This document shows, one piece after another, positions 1-8,732 of a stretch of 64,000 nt of DNA (position 1 is the first letter of the stretch; each line of letters starts with the position of its first letter). Made by a program: the position numbers and the translations under genes. This DNA is from Pectobacterium sp. CFBP8739 (GTDB lineage Bacteria > Pseudomonadota > Gammaproteobacteria > Enterobacterales > Enterobacteriaceae): the NCBI RefSeq assembly GCF_013449375.1, contig NZ_JACDRR010000006.1, forward strand, positions 255,086 to 319,085, in the 5' to 3' direction. The notes beneath the pieces were generated by a model. It saw only the letters and a list, made by a program, of their open reading frames with translations, was not told the DNA's origin and ran no database searches.

Positions 1-29
1 GGAAAAAACGTTGGCATAATACGCAAGCG

Positions 30-65
30 GCGGCCATCGTGCAATATCTGTGACACGATGGCCGC
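30..65 (-). terminator. Hairpin after the first chemoreceptor gene
   Basis: A perfect 12-bp inverted repeat (GCGGCCATCGTG / CACGATGGCCGC) with a 12-nt loop begins 11 bases past the stop codon of the leftward chemoreceptor gene. On the minus strand a run of T follows only about 20 bases later (bases 3-8), so it is a plausible but not classical intrinsic terminator. Confidence 0.6.
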
Positions 66-75
66 TGTGTGAATG

Positions 76-2016
76 TTAAATACGGAAGACGCTGACCAGT
101 TCGCTGAGGTGATGGCCTTTCTGGCGCAGACCCTGTGCGGTGTCTTCCGAGTTGTTGACCAGAATGGTGTTTTCCTGCGTTGCCTGACCAATCTGTACAA
201 TCGCGATATTCACTTGGCCAATCCCGGCGGACTGCTCGCGTGAGGCGATATCAATATCGTTCACGATGGTACTGACCTGCAAGATACGGTTGCGCAAATC
301 GTCCATTACCGCCTGCGTTTTTTCTGAGAAATGGTAACCCGCTTCGATTCTCTCCAACGACTCATCAATCAGGGTTTCGATCTCTTTCACCGCGGCAGAA
401 CTGCGCTGTGCCAGCGCGCGCACTTCCGCAGCAACCACGGCAAAGCCTCTGCCGTGCTCACCCGCGCGAGCGGCTTCAACCGCCGCGTTCAGCGCCAGAA
501 TATTGGTCTGGAACGCGATAGATTCGATTACCGTCGTGATATCGGCAATTCGCTGTGAGGAGTTCTTGATGTCACTCATTGTGGAAACGGAATCCGTGAC
601 CGTTTGGCTACCGTTCCGTGCTGCGACGGCACTCTGTTCTGCCAATGCTTTGGCGGCAGAAACGTTATCAGCATTCTGTTTCACGCTGGCGGAAAGCTGC
701 TCCATACTGGCAGACGTTTCTTCGACGCTGCTAGCTTGGCGGGCAATTTGTTCACTGATATTTTCGCTATCGGCGGCCAGTGCATCGGTCGCGACGCTGA
801 TTTCTTCGGCCGAATTTCTCACCTGTGACACGATGGTCGTCAGCCCTTGTCCTATGCCATTAATGGCATCGATCAGGCGGCCGACTTCGTCGGTACGATG
901 ACTGGATAGCGTTGCCGTAAGATTACCCGCAGAAAACTGTTCCGCCACTTTAACGATTTCTATGAGTGGGCGGCTTAGCCATTTGCGTGTCAACACGATG
1001 AAGAATGTAGCAAAGAGTAGAACCAGAATAATCCCCCCACCTAAAAACAGGTTACGAGTATGATTAATCTCTGCCATGAGACTTTCTTTACTCACTGAAC
1101 CTGCAACAATCCAGTTCCACTGGGGAATACTACGGTACACCATGATTCGAGTTTTTTCGTCTCCTGTCATCGTGTTGTTGTCGTATTCGATCGTTCCATT
1201 CCCTGTCGCCAATATTTTTTCTACAGTCCCTTCCGACCAGTCAGGACGTTGGTTGGCATTGCTTTGATGATAAAGGTAATTACCCGCGTCCTTGCCCTTT
1301 TTGGCATTAAGTATAAAGAAATGGCCTGTCTCACCCATCTTCTTGTTCAGGATGGTTTGTTGCATCTCGGTAAACTGCTTCGTGATGTCGACACCGACGA
1401 ACAGAATGCCGATGACCTTATTGTCACTATCTCGTATCGGCCGATACTGGGTAATGTACTGTTTGCCGAACAGTGTGGCTAACCCGCTGTAGGTATCGCC
1501 TTTGAGGGCGAGCGCATAGGCTGGACTGTCCTGCGCGAGCTTGGTGCCCATGGCGCGCGATCCATCTTCTTTTTTTAATGACGTGGTGATGCGTGTGAAA
1601 TCGTCGCCATCACGAGCAAAAATGGTTGAAACAGCGTTGGTACGATTCAGAAAATCGTCCGGTACGTCGGTGTTGAGGTTTAATACCGTATCGCCAGACT
1701 TGAGTGTTGGCTGCGATGTGGCGCCGAAAGACGTGCGGTTAACGGTATCCAGTGAAAATCGTGTTGGCAGGAAGCTCGCGAATAGACGCGAATAGTTGCT
1801 GACCTCGGCTTGCAGACCGGTATCGTACATGTTGATCATGTCGGTGACGCCATCCACTTGGCTCTGCATGTCGTTGAGGGTCAGGGCTTTGAGCTGATTG
1901 CCTGCTGAGCGGGTGAGGGATAGGGTAAACGTAATAAAAAGTATCGCCACGCTGAGTGAAGCGATGACGGATAACTTGATACCCAAGCCCCAGTGTTTAA
2001 AAGAAAGTCCCAACAT
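76..2016 (-). CDS. Methyl-accepting chemotaxis protein with periplasmic Cache domain
   Basis: Transmembrane chemoreceptor of 646 residues that would pass ligand occupancy to CheA/CheW. A first membrane helix (about residues 13-33) is followed by a large periplasmic region of Cache type (about 40-310), a second helix (about 322-343, [16 protein letters not shown]), a HAMP linker, and a cytoplasmic helical hairpin whose tip carries the conserved [20 protein letters not shown]. The C terminus (SVFRI) lacks the NWETF-type pentapeptide that tethers CheR in Tar and Tsr. The gene stands alone; a perfect FNR-type box lies 111-124 bases upstream. The ligand cannot be told from sequence; organic acids or amino acids are usual for Cache receptors. 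Family certain, specificity unknown. Confidence 0.95.
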   Translation of the reverse strand: MLGLSFKHWGLGIKLSVIASLSVAILFITFTLSLTRSAGNQLKALTLNDMQSQVDGVTDMINMYDTGLQAEVSNYSRLFASFLPTRFSLDTVNRTSFGATSQPTLKSGDTVLNLNTDVPDDFLNRTNAVSTIFARDGDDFTRITTSLKKEDGSRAMGTKLAQDSPAYALALKGDTYSGLATLFGKQYITQYRPIRDSDNKVIGILFVGVDITKQFTEMQQTILNKKMGETGHFFILNAKKGKDAGNYLYHQSNANQRPDWSEGTVEKILATGNGTIEYDNNTMTGDEKTRIMVYRSIPQWNWIVAGSVSKESLMAEINHTRNLFLGGGIILVLLFATFFIVLTRKWLSRPLIEIVKVAEQFSAGNLTATLSSHRTDEVGRLIDAINGIGQGLTTIVSQVRNSAEEISVATDALAADSENISEQIARQASSVEETSASMEQLSASVKQNADNVSAAKALAEQSAVAARNGSQTVTDSVSTMSDIKNSSQRIADITTVIESIAFQTNILALNAAVEAARAGEHGRGFAVVAAEVRALAQRSSAAVKEIETLIDESLERIEAGYHFSEKTQAVMDDLRNRILQVSTIVNDIDIASREQSAGIGQVNIAIVQIGQATQENTILVNNSEDTAQGLRQKGHHLSELVSVFRI

Positions 2017-2126
2017 ATATGTGTCTCTGATAATAAAAAAGGTTATTTTTTAGTCTTGATTCACATGCGTTAACGGCAGTAAATGAAAAAAAATTAATCA
2101 CGGAGTGTAAACATTCATTTCTGTTA

Positions 2127-2140
2127 TTGATCTAAATCAA
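2127..2140 (-). promoter_or_regulatory. FNR-type box upstream of the Cache chemoreceptor
   Basis: TTGATctaaATCAA matches the FNR consensus TTGAT-N4-ATCAA exactly. It lies 111 bases upstream of the chemoreceptor start (leftward) and 171 bases upstream of yjfP (rightward), in a 290-bp AT-rich divergent region. Oxygen-dependent control of the chemoreceptor is the likelier reading, but orientation is not decided by a palindrome. Confidence 0.5.
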
Positions 2141-2310
2141 TGTGATTTTTTTATTTACATAAACAAGCCGGTTACATCAGCACGAAATCATGACGACACG
2201 GAGGTAAGACATTGCTGTGAGAGTGGTTATCGTAAAAGGTAGTAAATTTTCCACTAAATACAATTTAGCTACATAAAAATAGGCCGGCAGAACGGAACAT
2301 GAGGGGAAAT

Positions 2311-3081
2311 ATGGTCGACATGTCATTGGATAAGCTCGGTAGTGGTATTGACGTGATTCACGCGGTGCCGACGGGGAAAAGAGAGCAACCGTTACCGACG
2401 ATTTTTTTCTTTCATGGCTACACCTCATCCAAAGAGGTGTATTCGTATTTTGGCTATGCGCTGGCACAGGCCGGATTCCGGGTGATACTGCCCGATGCGG
2501 CGATGCACGGTGCGCGCTATAACGGGGATGAGGCACAACGGTTGCGTTATTTCTGGGATATTCTGCAAGCGAATATTGAAGAATTCCCCGACTACGTAGC
2601 GGAATATCGTCGGCGTGGTTTGATCGACGGTGAGCAGATTGGCGTTTGCGGGGCGTCGCTCGGTGGAATGAGTGCGCTCGGCTGTATGGCGCGTTATCCC
2701 TGGATTACTGCGGTGGCAGCGTTTATGGGCTCCGGCTATTTTTCGACGCTGTCGTCGGCGCTGTTTCCGCCAGTTCCGGCCGATCGTGAGGAAAATCAGG
2801 CGGTGTTGCAGGCATTAGCGACCAAATTGGCGGATTATGATGTCAGCACGCGTCTGGACGCGCTGTCCAATCGACCGCTGCTGGTATGGCACGGTGAAGC
2901 GGATGACGTCGTGCCTGCGGCAGAAAGCGTTCGTCTTTATCAGGCATTACAGGCGCGTGATAAACTGGCCAATCTGACGTATCTGACCGAGCCGGGTGTA
3001 GGGCACCGCATTACGCCAACGGCGTTGCAGGCGGGCGCCGATTTCTTCCAGCGCACGCTGTCATCTCGCCCCGAACGCTGA
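2311..3081 (+). CDS. yjfP: Esterase YjfP, alpha/beta hydrolase
   Basis: Cytoplasmic carboxylesterase of the alpha/beta hydrolase fold (256 residues). The nucleophile elbow GASLGG gives the serine, ADDVVP the aspartate and GVGHRIT the histidine; the oxyanion-side motif is FFHGYTSS. The sequence aligns closely with E. coli YjfP (249 residues). An in-frame ATG at 2299 exists, but the ATG at 2311 is preceded by GAGGGG at good spacing and matches the family's N terminus, so it is preferred. The gene is monocistronic, between a divergent chemoreceptor gene and the rpsF operon. The physiological substrate is unknown; E. coli YjfP acts on short-chain esters in vitro. Confidence 0.9.
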   Translation: MVDMSLDKLGSGIDVIHAVPTGKREQPLPTIFFFHGYTSSKEVYSYFGYALAQAGFRVILPDAAMHGARYNGDEAQRLRYFWDILQANIEEFPDYVAEYRRRGLIDGEQIGVCGASLGGMSALGCMARYPWITAVAAFMGSGYFSTLSSALFPPVPADREENQAVLQALATKLADYDVSTRLDALSNRPLLVWHGEADDVVPAAESVRLYQALQARDKLANLTYLTEPGVGHRITPTALQAGADFFQRTLSSRPER

Positions 3082-3184
3082 AATATCGCCACGCAGAAAA
3101 TGTCTGTGCTTCTTTCTTGTGTTCTTTAATGTCGAGCACTATACTTACGCGTCATTTTTTCAGCCGCACACATACACGTTCCTT

Positions 3185-3219
3185 GCCTCCACGGGCCGCG
3201 GTTGACCCAGACAGGAGGC
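3185..3219 (+). promoter_or_regulatory. rpsF leader, S6:S18-binding type
   Basis: The rpsF 5' leader contains GCCTCC (3185-3190) pairing with GGAGGC (3214-3219), enclosing a GC-rich apical part with CCG-type sequence, just before the rpsF ribosome-binding region. In many bacteria the leader of rpsF binds the S6:S18 complex for autogenous repression. The position and stem agree with that; the exact fold was not computed. Confidence 0.5.
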
Positions 3220-3226
3220 TGAATAA

Positions 3227-3637
<411 letters not shown>

Positions 3638-3645
3638 TTGTTGTG

Positions 3646-4195
<550 letters not shown>

Positions 4196-4236
4196 TCGGC
4201 CACTGTCCATTAACGAGACTTTGAGAGGATAAAGTA

Positions 4237-4689
4237 ATGCAAGTTATTCTGCTTGATAAAGTAGCAAACCTGGGCAGCCTGGGTGATCAGGTAAACGTTA
4301 AAGCGGGCTACGCTCGTAACTTCTTGGTTCCACAGGGCAAAGCTGTCCCTGCAACCAAGAAAAACGTTGAGTTCTTCGAAGCACGCCGTGCTGAACTGGA
4401 AGCCAAACTGGCTGACGTTCTGGCTGCTGCTGAAGCTCGCGCCGCTAAGATCAAAGAACTGGGTAGCGTTACTATCGCGTCTAAAGCAGGCGACGAAGGT
4501 AAACTGTTCGGTTCCATCGGTACTCGCGATATCGCTGATGCGGTAACGGCTGCCGGTGTTGACATTGCTAAGAGCGAAGTTCGCCTGCCGAACGGCGTTC
4601 TGCGTACTCTGGGTGAGCACGAAGTCAGCTTCCAAGTACACAGCGATGTCTTTGCTGAGCTGAATGTTGTTGTTGTTGCTGAAGCATAA
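4237..4689 (+). CDS. rplI: 50S ribosomal protein L9
   Basis: Large-subunit protein L9 (150 residues), which binds 23S rRNA domain V. The N-terminal domain starts [19 protein letters not shown] with the conserved [13 protein letters not shown] loop, then the long connecting helix rich in Ala/Glu/Lys, then the C-terminal domain. Last gene of the ribosomal operon; preceded by GAGAGG and followed by a strong terminator at 4731-4753. Confidence 0.99.
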   Translation: MQVILLDKVANLGSLGDQVNVKAGYARNFLVPQGKAVPATKKNVEFFEARRAELEAKLADVLAAAEARAAKIKELGSVTIASKAGDEGKLFGSIGTRDIADAVTAAGVDIAKSEVRLPNGVLRTLGEHEVSFQVHSDVFAELNVVVVAEA

Positions 4690-4730
4690 TTCACGTTTAT
4701 CGTCGAATTAATACTTTAGTTAACATGTGA

Positions 4731-4758
4731 AACGCTGGCCTTGTGCCAGCGTTTTGCA
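4731..4758 (+). terminator. Terminator of the rpsF operon
   Basis: AACGCTGGC / GCCAGCGTT, a 9-bp perfect stem with a 5-nt loop followed by TTTTGC, 41 bases after the rplI stop. It separates rplI from the convergent ytfB gene. Confidence 0.8.
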
Positions 4759-4777
4759 TTTCAGGAATGGGGAAATA

Positions 4778-5491
4778 TTAGCGAGTACGCGTAAAGGCGC
4801 CGTCCGCCCCGCGGGTGAACCGAATCGTCTGGTTCGCTGTGGTTTCGATCTCCAGTTCTGCGACCATGCCTTGCGCATTCAACTGTAATTTGACTGCCTG
4901 ACCCGCCCGTAAATTGCTGAGCGGTTTATCCCTTCCCTCTACCTGTGCCATCGCAAACACATCGCTGACGGGCAGATTGTTATCACGAAACAGCTGAGCC
5001 AGCGTTTGCCCTGAAGCAATCTCATATTGTCGCCATGGTGCTGAGGAGCGAGTGGGGGACGGTGTTGTAGCTGGTTGTTGATGCGACGCGGTAGACTGGT
5101 TTTCAATAATCACCGCCTGCATCGCAGCCTGATTATCGGCTTGGGTCAGCGGAATCGACATGGTTCGAGGCAGTTGCGGATTTTGTGTACTGTAAGGCCA
5201 GAGCAAAACAACCAGAAGTAGGGCGATAGCGATTAAAATCCAACGGCGGTGGAGGAACGGCAACGGTTCCATCCAGTGGTAACCGTCAGGCAGATGCCAG
5301 ACTTTCTGTAGTATGGCACCAACACGCTCATGCAGGGAAGGAAAGGGCTGTTGTTCCTGCACTTCGCGTTCTCTGTCGTTTTCTACGGCTACAGCATGTG
5401 AGGGGTGCCGCTGGATGATTCGCTGGCAGAAGCGTACTAGCGTTTGATAATCCCAGGTGGTTTTCCGCTTCCTGGGCGCAATTCTGCCCAT
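4778..5491 (-). CDS. ytfB: OapA-family inner-membrane protein YtfB
   Basis: Protein of 237 residues with a basic cytoplasmic N terminus (about 1-83), one transmembrane helix (about 84-103, RRWILIAIALLLVVLLWPYS), a low-complexity Thr/Pro/Gln stretch, and a C-terminal LysM-like OapA domain (YEIASGQTLAQLFRDNNLPV onward). E. coli YtfB localises to the division septum and binds glycan through this domain; OapA of Haemophilus affects colony opacity. The family and topology are seen; the septal role is inherited from E. coli. Convergent with rplI. Confidence 0.85.
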   Translation of the reverse strand: MGRIAPRKRKTTWDYQTLVRFCQRIIQRHPSHAVAVENDREREVQEQQPFPSLHERVGAILQKVWHLPDGYHWMEPLPFLHRRWILIAIALLLVVLLWPYSTQNPQLPRTMSIPLTQADNQAAMQAVIIENQSTASHQQPATTPSPTRSSAPWRQYEIASGQTLAQLFRDNNLPVSDVFAMAQVEGRDKPLSNLRAGQAVKLQLNAQGMVAELEIETTANQTIRFTRGADGAFTRTR

Positions 5492-5850
5492 GGTGACCTC
5501 TCTTACTACGGTTTAATATAAAAACAGTTCAGTATAAAAAAACGATGTTATTCACAACGCTATACCAGTGGCTACGCTACATCAGTAGGAAAGCGTCGTC
5601 GGCATAAAAACAGTATCAGGATGATAACGCAACCCAGTATACCGATAATCTGTATGAGCTGACCAGTTAACGCGTTGATGATTAAGATAACCGCTAAGCC
5701 CGAAACATCGGGACTCCCCGTATAGGACAGCTTCCCAGAATGGCTTGTCTGGCGTGCGGTTAACGTGATTACTTGTACACAGAATTTTACCCCAACCCCC
5801 GTCGCTGTTATGCTGCGCTTTCAGTTTTTTACAGATTAAAAGGAACATCC
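5492..5850. other. Divergent intergenic region ytfB/fklB
   Basis: 359 bases between the divergent genes. A small hairpin CCCGAaacaTCGGG lies near 5697-5712, and a candidate minus-10 hexamer TATGCT near 5808 precedes fklB. No ORF with family resemblance and no strong operator was seen. Confidence 0.5.
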
Positions 5851-6471
5851 ATGACAACTCCTTCTTTTGATAGCGTCGAAGCGCAGGCAAGTTACGGCAT
5901 CGGCTTACAGGTTGGTCAACAGTTACAGGAATCGGGTCTTGAAGGTCTGATCCCAGAAGCTCTGCTTGCTGGTCTACGCGATGCGCTGGAAGGTAATGCG
6001 ACTGCGGTGCCTGTGGATGTGGTTCATCGTGCGCTGCGTGAAATTCACGAGCGTGCTGATGCGGTACGCCGCGAGCGCCAACAGGTGTTGGCGGTAGAAG
6101 GTCAGCAGTTCCTCGCTGAAAACGCGCAGAAAGAAGGCGTGAACAGCACAGAATCGGGTCTGCAATTCCGCGTGTTGACGCAGGGTGAAGGCGCGATCCC
6201 AGCTCGTCAGGATCGCGTACGTGTACATTACACGGGTCGTCTGATTGACGGCAGCGTGTTCGACAGCTCCGTCCAGCGTGGTCAACCTGCTGAATTCCCA
6301 GTAAGCGGCGTGATTCCAGGCTGGATTGAAGCGCTGACGCTGATGCCTGTCGGTTCCAAGTGGGAACTCTATATTCCGCACAATCTGGCGTATGGCGAAC
6401 GTGGCGCGGGTGCATCCATTCCGCCGTTCAGCGCGCTGATTTTTGAAGTGGAACTGCTGGAAATTCTGTAA
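5851..6471 (+). CDS. fklB: FKBP-type peptidyl-prolyl isomerase FklB (FKBP22)
   Basis: Peptidyl-prolyl cis-trans isomerase (206 residues). The N-terminal dimerisation domain (about 1-90, [20 protein letters not shown]) is followed by a C-terminal FKBP fold (about 110-206) with [17 protein letters not shown] and the active-site aromatic residues in GWIEAL. No signal peptide is visible, so it is cytoplasmic like E. coli FklB. An upstream in-frame start at 5773 is rejected because ATG 5851 has AAGGAAC before it and gives the family length. A terminator follows at 6484-6510. Confidence 0.95.
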   Translation: MTTPSFDSVEAQASYGIGLQVGQQLQESGLEGLIPEALLAGLRDALEGNATAVPVDVVHRALREIHERADAVRRERQQVLAVEGQQFLAENAQKEGVNSTESGLQFRVLTQGEGAIPARQDRVRVHYTGRLIDGSVFDSSVQRGQPAEFPVSGVIPGWIEALTLMPVGSKWELYIPHNLAYGERGAGASIPPFSALIFEVELLEIL

Positions 6472-6483
6472 TCTCCAGACAAA

Positions 6484-6510
6484 AGAAAGGCGCTCACTGA
6501 GCGCCTTTCT
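6484..6510 (+). terminator. Terminator between fklB and ytfE
   Basis: A 12-bp perfect stem AGAAAGGCGCTC / GAGCGCCTTTCT with a 3-nt loop, 12 bases past the fklB stop. It can serve the convergent ytfE as well, as both sides are T-rich on the relevant strand. Confidence 0.85.
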
Positions 6511-6546
6511 TGCTTTTACTGACTTTCTTTTTTTATTGAAACGACA

Positions 6547-7212
6547 TTACTCACCGCGCAGCGCGCGTGGGAACAGCAAATTGTTTTCCAGATGGATGTG
6601 CTCCATCAGGTCGGTAATGAACTCGTTGATACCGGAATACAGCGCGCGCCAGGTATTGCAGGCACCTTCCGGTGGTACGACGCCGTTGGTCAGTGCTTTG
6701 ACCACTTCCACATCACGTCCAGCGTCATCGTGTTCATGCTCCATGACTGAAATCGGCGCCGCGGCATTTGCCCCCATTCCCTGACCGATCATCGGGAAGA
6801 GGATACGTTCTTCTTTCATCATGTGCTGAGACAGTTCGTTATAGATGGCGGTCAGTTGGTTTGCGAGGCCGTGCGGGCAGTCGGTTTTATCGTGATGCAC
6901 GCGCTCGACTTTTTCTGCCATTAGAATCAGCTCTGGCAGCTGTTCGCGGTGGCGATCGTGAAAACGAGGGATGATGTACGCGATAATGTCGGCTAGCGGC
7001 GCTTCACGCCAGTCCCGGGCATCAGAAGGCTGTGCGGCCAGTTTTTCTAACTGCGCTTCCAACTCGTCAATATTGAGATCTTTTTTGCCCGCCGCGCGGC
7101 TGAGCGTTTGCTTTCCGCCGCAGCAGAAGTCCAGATTGAGTTCACGAAAGAGTTTGGTCGCGCGCGGAATAGCGATAGCCAACTCACCCAGGGATTGATC
7201 GCGGTATGCCAT
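6547..7212 (-). CDS. ytfE: Iron-sulfur cluster repair di-iron protein YtfE (RIC)
   Basis: Repairs Fe-S clusters damaged by nitric oxide or oxidants (221 residues). The N-terminal ScdA-like segment holds [11 protein letters not shown] with the paired cysteines; the hemerythrin-like four-helix bundle supplies di-iron ligands in YHDRHREQ-type (here [12 protein letters not shown]), [15 protein letters not shown] and HIHLENN. Length and sequence match E. coli YtfE (220). ATG 7212 is chosen over the upstream in-frame 7227 because it gives the conserved [11 protein letters not shown] start. An NsrR-type operator lies 30-52 bases upstream, so NO-induced expression is expected. Confidence 0.97.
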   Translation of the reverse strand: MAYRDQSLGELAIAIPRATKLFRELNLDFCCGGKQTLSRAAGKKDLNIDELEAQLEKLAAQPSDARDWREAPLADIIAYIIPRFHDRHREQLPELILMAEKVERVHHDKTDCPHGLANQLTAIYNELSQHMMKEERILFPMIGQGMGANAAAPISVMEHEHDDAGRDVEVVKALTNGVVPPEGACNTWRALYSGINEFITDLMEHIHLENNLLFPRALRGE

Positions 7213-7241
7213 GATGATTCCTCTCAACGAATGCAGTTTAT

Positions 7242-7264
7242 AAAGTGCATTTTAAATGCATCTT
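7242..7264 (-). promoter_or_regulatory. NsrR operator upstream of ytfE
   Basis: An 11-1-11 palindrome: left arm AAAGTGCATTT, centre T, right arm AAATGCATCTT. This follows the gammaproteobacterial NsrR pattern (AAGATGCATTT-N-AAATGCATCTT), differing only at positions 3-4 of the left arm. It sits immediately upstream of ytfE, a known NsrR target in E. coli. NsrR itself is not in this window. Confidence 0.8.
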
Positions 7265-7479
7265 TTGATGTTGAATATACCGCTTACGAGGTAGGCTCTA
7301 TAAAGTATACCGTGCTATTGCGCGGTATTGCGGGTCTCAAGCGAGATTCTGTGTCGGTTCGCAGATAAAACGTTAAGAACGGTAAAGTCAGGAAAATGCG
7401 TATTTATCTGATAGTGGTGCAGAGGAATTCCCCGTATACCTTTGCAAGGCCGCAGTCGCGGTGAGCAAGGAGTTACCCT

Positions 7480-7902
7480 ATGTTTAAGCCACTCGTCATC
7501 AGTGCCCTGTTTATGGGAATGTTTGCGGTTATGCCAGCACCAGAGGCTAAGGGTGCCAGCATTGATCTGATGCCCGGTATCACGTTGAATATTGGTGAAC
7601 GTGACAGACGTGGTAATTACTGGGATGGCTATGACTGGCGCAGCGAGCGCTGGTGGCAGGAGCATCGGGGCTACCACCGTGGCGAGCGCAATCGGCACGG
7701 TTACTATTGGGATGGCTGGCGCTGGCGCGATGCCCGTTGGTGGCGTGAGAGCCAGCGCGAGAGACGCGATTACGACAATCGCCGTTTTGATCCTCCACGC
7801 TTTGTTGACGATCGCGGTCCGCGTCGCGGTGAGTGGGATAGGCGTGGGCATGAGCGGGGAAGTGGTTACTACCGCAATGGGCGGGGATCGTTCCGCGACT
7901 AG
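7480..7902 (+). CDS. Exported DUF2502-family protein with tandem Trp/Arg-rich repeats
   Basis: Protein of 140 residues with a signal peptide (MFKPLVISALFMGMFAVMPA, cleavage probably after the AKG/GAS region). The mature part is extremely rich in Arg, Trp, Tyr and Gly. Residues 39-67 and 68-96 are a tandem 29-residue repeat, each running from GER(D/N)R through YWDGxxWR to RWW. It resembles E. coli YpeC (DUF2502), of unknown function, but is longer and has two repeats. RBS AAGGAG precedes the ATG. Monocistronic, divergent from ytfE, ended by the hairpin at 7913-7936. Periplasmic location is inferred. Confidence 0.8.
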   Translation: MFKPLVISALFMGMFAVMPAPEAKGASIDLMPGITLNIGERDRRGNYWDGYDWRSERWWQEHRGYHRGERNRHGYYWDGWRWRDARWWRESQRERRDYDNRRFDPPRFVDDRGPRRGEWDRRGHERGSGYYRNGRGSFRD

Positions 7903-7912
7903 TCAGATAAAA

Positions 7913-7936
7913 AAGCGCCGCGAAAGGGCGGCGCTT
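7913..7936. terminator. Terminator between DUF2502 gene and oxidoreductase gene
   Basis: AAGCGCCGC / GCGGCGCTT, a 9-bp perfect stem with a 6-nt loop, 11 bases past the DUF2502 stop and between convergent genes. The A-run precedes it on the plus strand, so it fits the leftward gene as well as the rightward one. Confidence 0.7.
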
Positions 7937-7969
7937 ATGCGTTGGATAATGGCGCTTAGGTCGTGTTAA

Positions 7970-8524
7970 CTAGTTAGCCAGTTTTGCGGCGATGTCAGCG
8001 ATGCGTTGACCATACAGCTTACCGGTTGCCAGATCGCCAGCGACCATTTCATCTACGCTGGCGTCAGACGGCGTCTGTGCCAGCAGACCCACGGAACCTC
8101 CGAGGTTATTCAAATCATCGCGTTTTGCCGCTTTAGCATTGGAGGGCAGTTGGTTCAGGCTGACCCAAATTCCGCCGTGCTGTGAAGCCAGCGTTTGCAG
8201 ATAAATCAGCGTGACCTGCTTGTCGCCGTTCAGGCTGGCGCTGTTAGTAAAGCCGCCAAACACTTTGTTGCTCCAGGCACGGGTAAACCAGGCTTTCGAG
8301 CTGGCATCCGCAAATTTTTTGAACTGCCAAGGAACGCCGCCCATGTAAGTAGGGGCACCAAAAATAATTGCATCGGCGGCGGCGAGTTTCTCCCATTCGG
8401 CATCGCTGATATTTCCTTCTGCATCGATGGCAATCAGCTCGGCGTTAGCGCCTTCGGCGACGGCAGTTGCCAAACGCTGTGTGTGACCATAGCCTGAATG
8501 ATAAATAACGACTGCTTTTGACAT
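7970..8524 (-). CDS. Flavodoxin-fold NAD(P)H-dependent oxidoreductase
   Basis: FMN-binding flavodoxin-like protein (184 residues). The N-terminal phosphate loop VIYHSGYGHTQRLA and the flavin-contacting FGAPTYMGGVPWQFKKFAD and GGFTNSAS segments are those of the WrbA/NADPH-dependent FMN reductase superfamily. The protein is shorter than WrbA and lacks its full insertion, so a WrbA call is not made. Its start is only 19 bases from the remnant of a divergent HxlR-type regulator (8544-8675), a pairing typical of redox-stress oxidoreductases. Substrate unknown. Confidence 0.8.
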   Translation of the reverse strand: MSKAVVIYHSGYGHTQRLATAVAEGANAELIAIDAEGNISDAEWEKLAAADAIIFGAPTYMGGVPWQFKKFADASSKAWFTRAWSNKVFGGFTNSASLNGDKQVTLIYLQTLASQHGGIWVSLNQLPSNAKAAKRDDLNNLGGSVGLLAQTPSDASVDEMVAGDLATGKLYGQRIADIAAKLAN

Positions 8525-8543
8525 AACCTATCCTCATTTCTCT

Positions 8544-8675
8544 GTGTTTATCAACGATACGCTGACCAAGCCGATTGCCGAGCTCACGTATTGGGCAGAA
8601 CAGAACATGGATAATGTGCTGTTATCTCAGCAAAAGTTTGATGCGTCGGCGAATAGTACGGCTGAACCGCTCTAA
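8544..8675 (+). pseudogene. 3' remnant of an HxlR-family regulator gene
   Basis: An open frame starting at GTG 8544 and ending at TAA 8673 encodes about 43 residues, including DTLTKPIAELTYWAEQNM and a short tail. This is the C-terminal helix pattern of HxlR-type winged-helix regulators (LxxPIxxLxxWAExN). The DNA-binding domain is absent: the flavodoxin gene begins on the other strand 20 bases upstream. In E. coli the HxlR gene ytfH lies at this place, next to cpdB. The fragment is therefore read as what is left after a deletion; family assignment is by eye. Confidence 0.6.
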
Positions 8676-8684
8676 GCGCAACGC

Positions 8685-8713
8685 ACAGGCTCCTGCGGTA
8701 GCAAGAGCCTGTG
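8685..8713 (-). terminator. Candidate terminator of cpdB
   Basis: ACAGGCTC / GAGCCTGT with a 12-nt loop lies 20 bases downstream of the cpdB stop on the minus strand. There is no clear T-run, so function is tentative; it may also end transcription through the HxlR remnant. Confidence 0.5.
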
Positions 8714-8732
8714 GACACAACGCTATCAGCCC

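Noticed and set aside
5582-6415. 277-codon minus-strand frame across fklB
   Set aside because: Overlaps nearly all of fklB on the other strand and has the Arg/His/Pro-rich composition of an antisense shadow.
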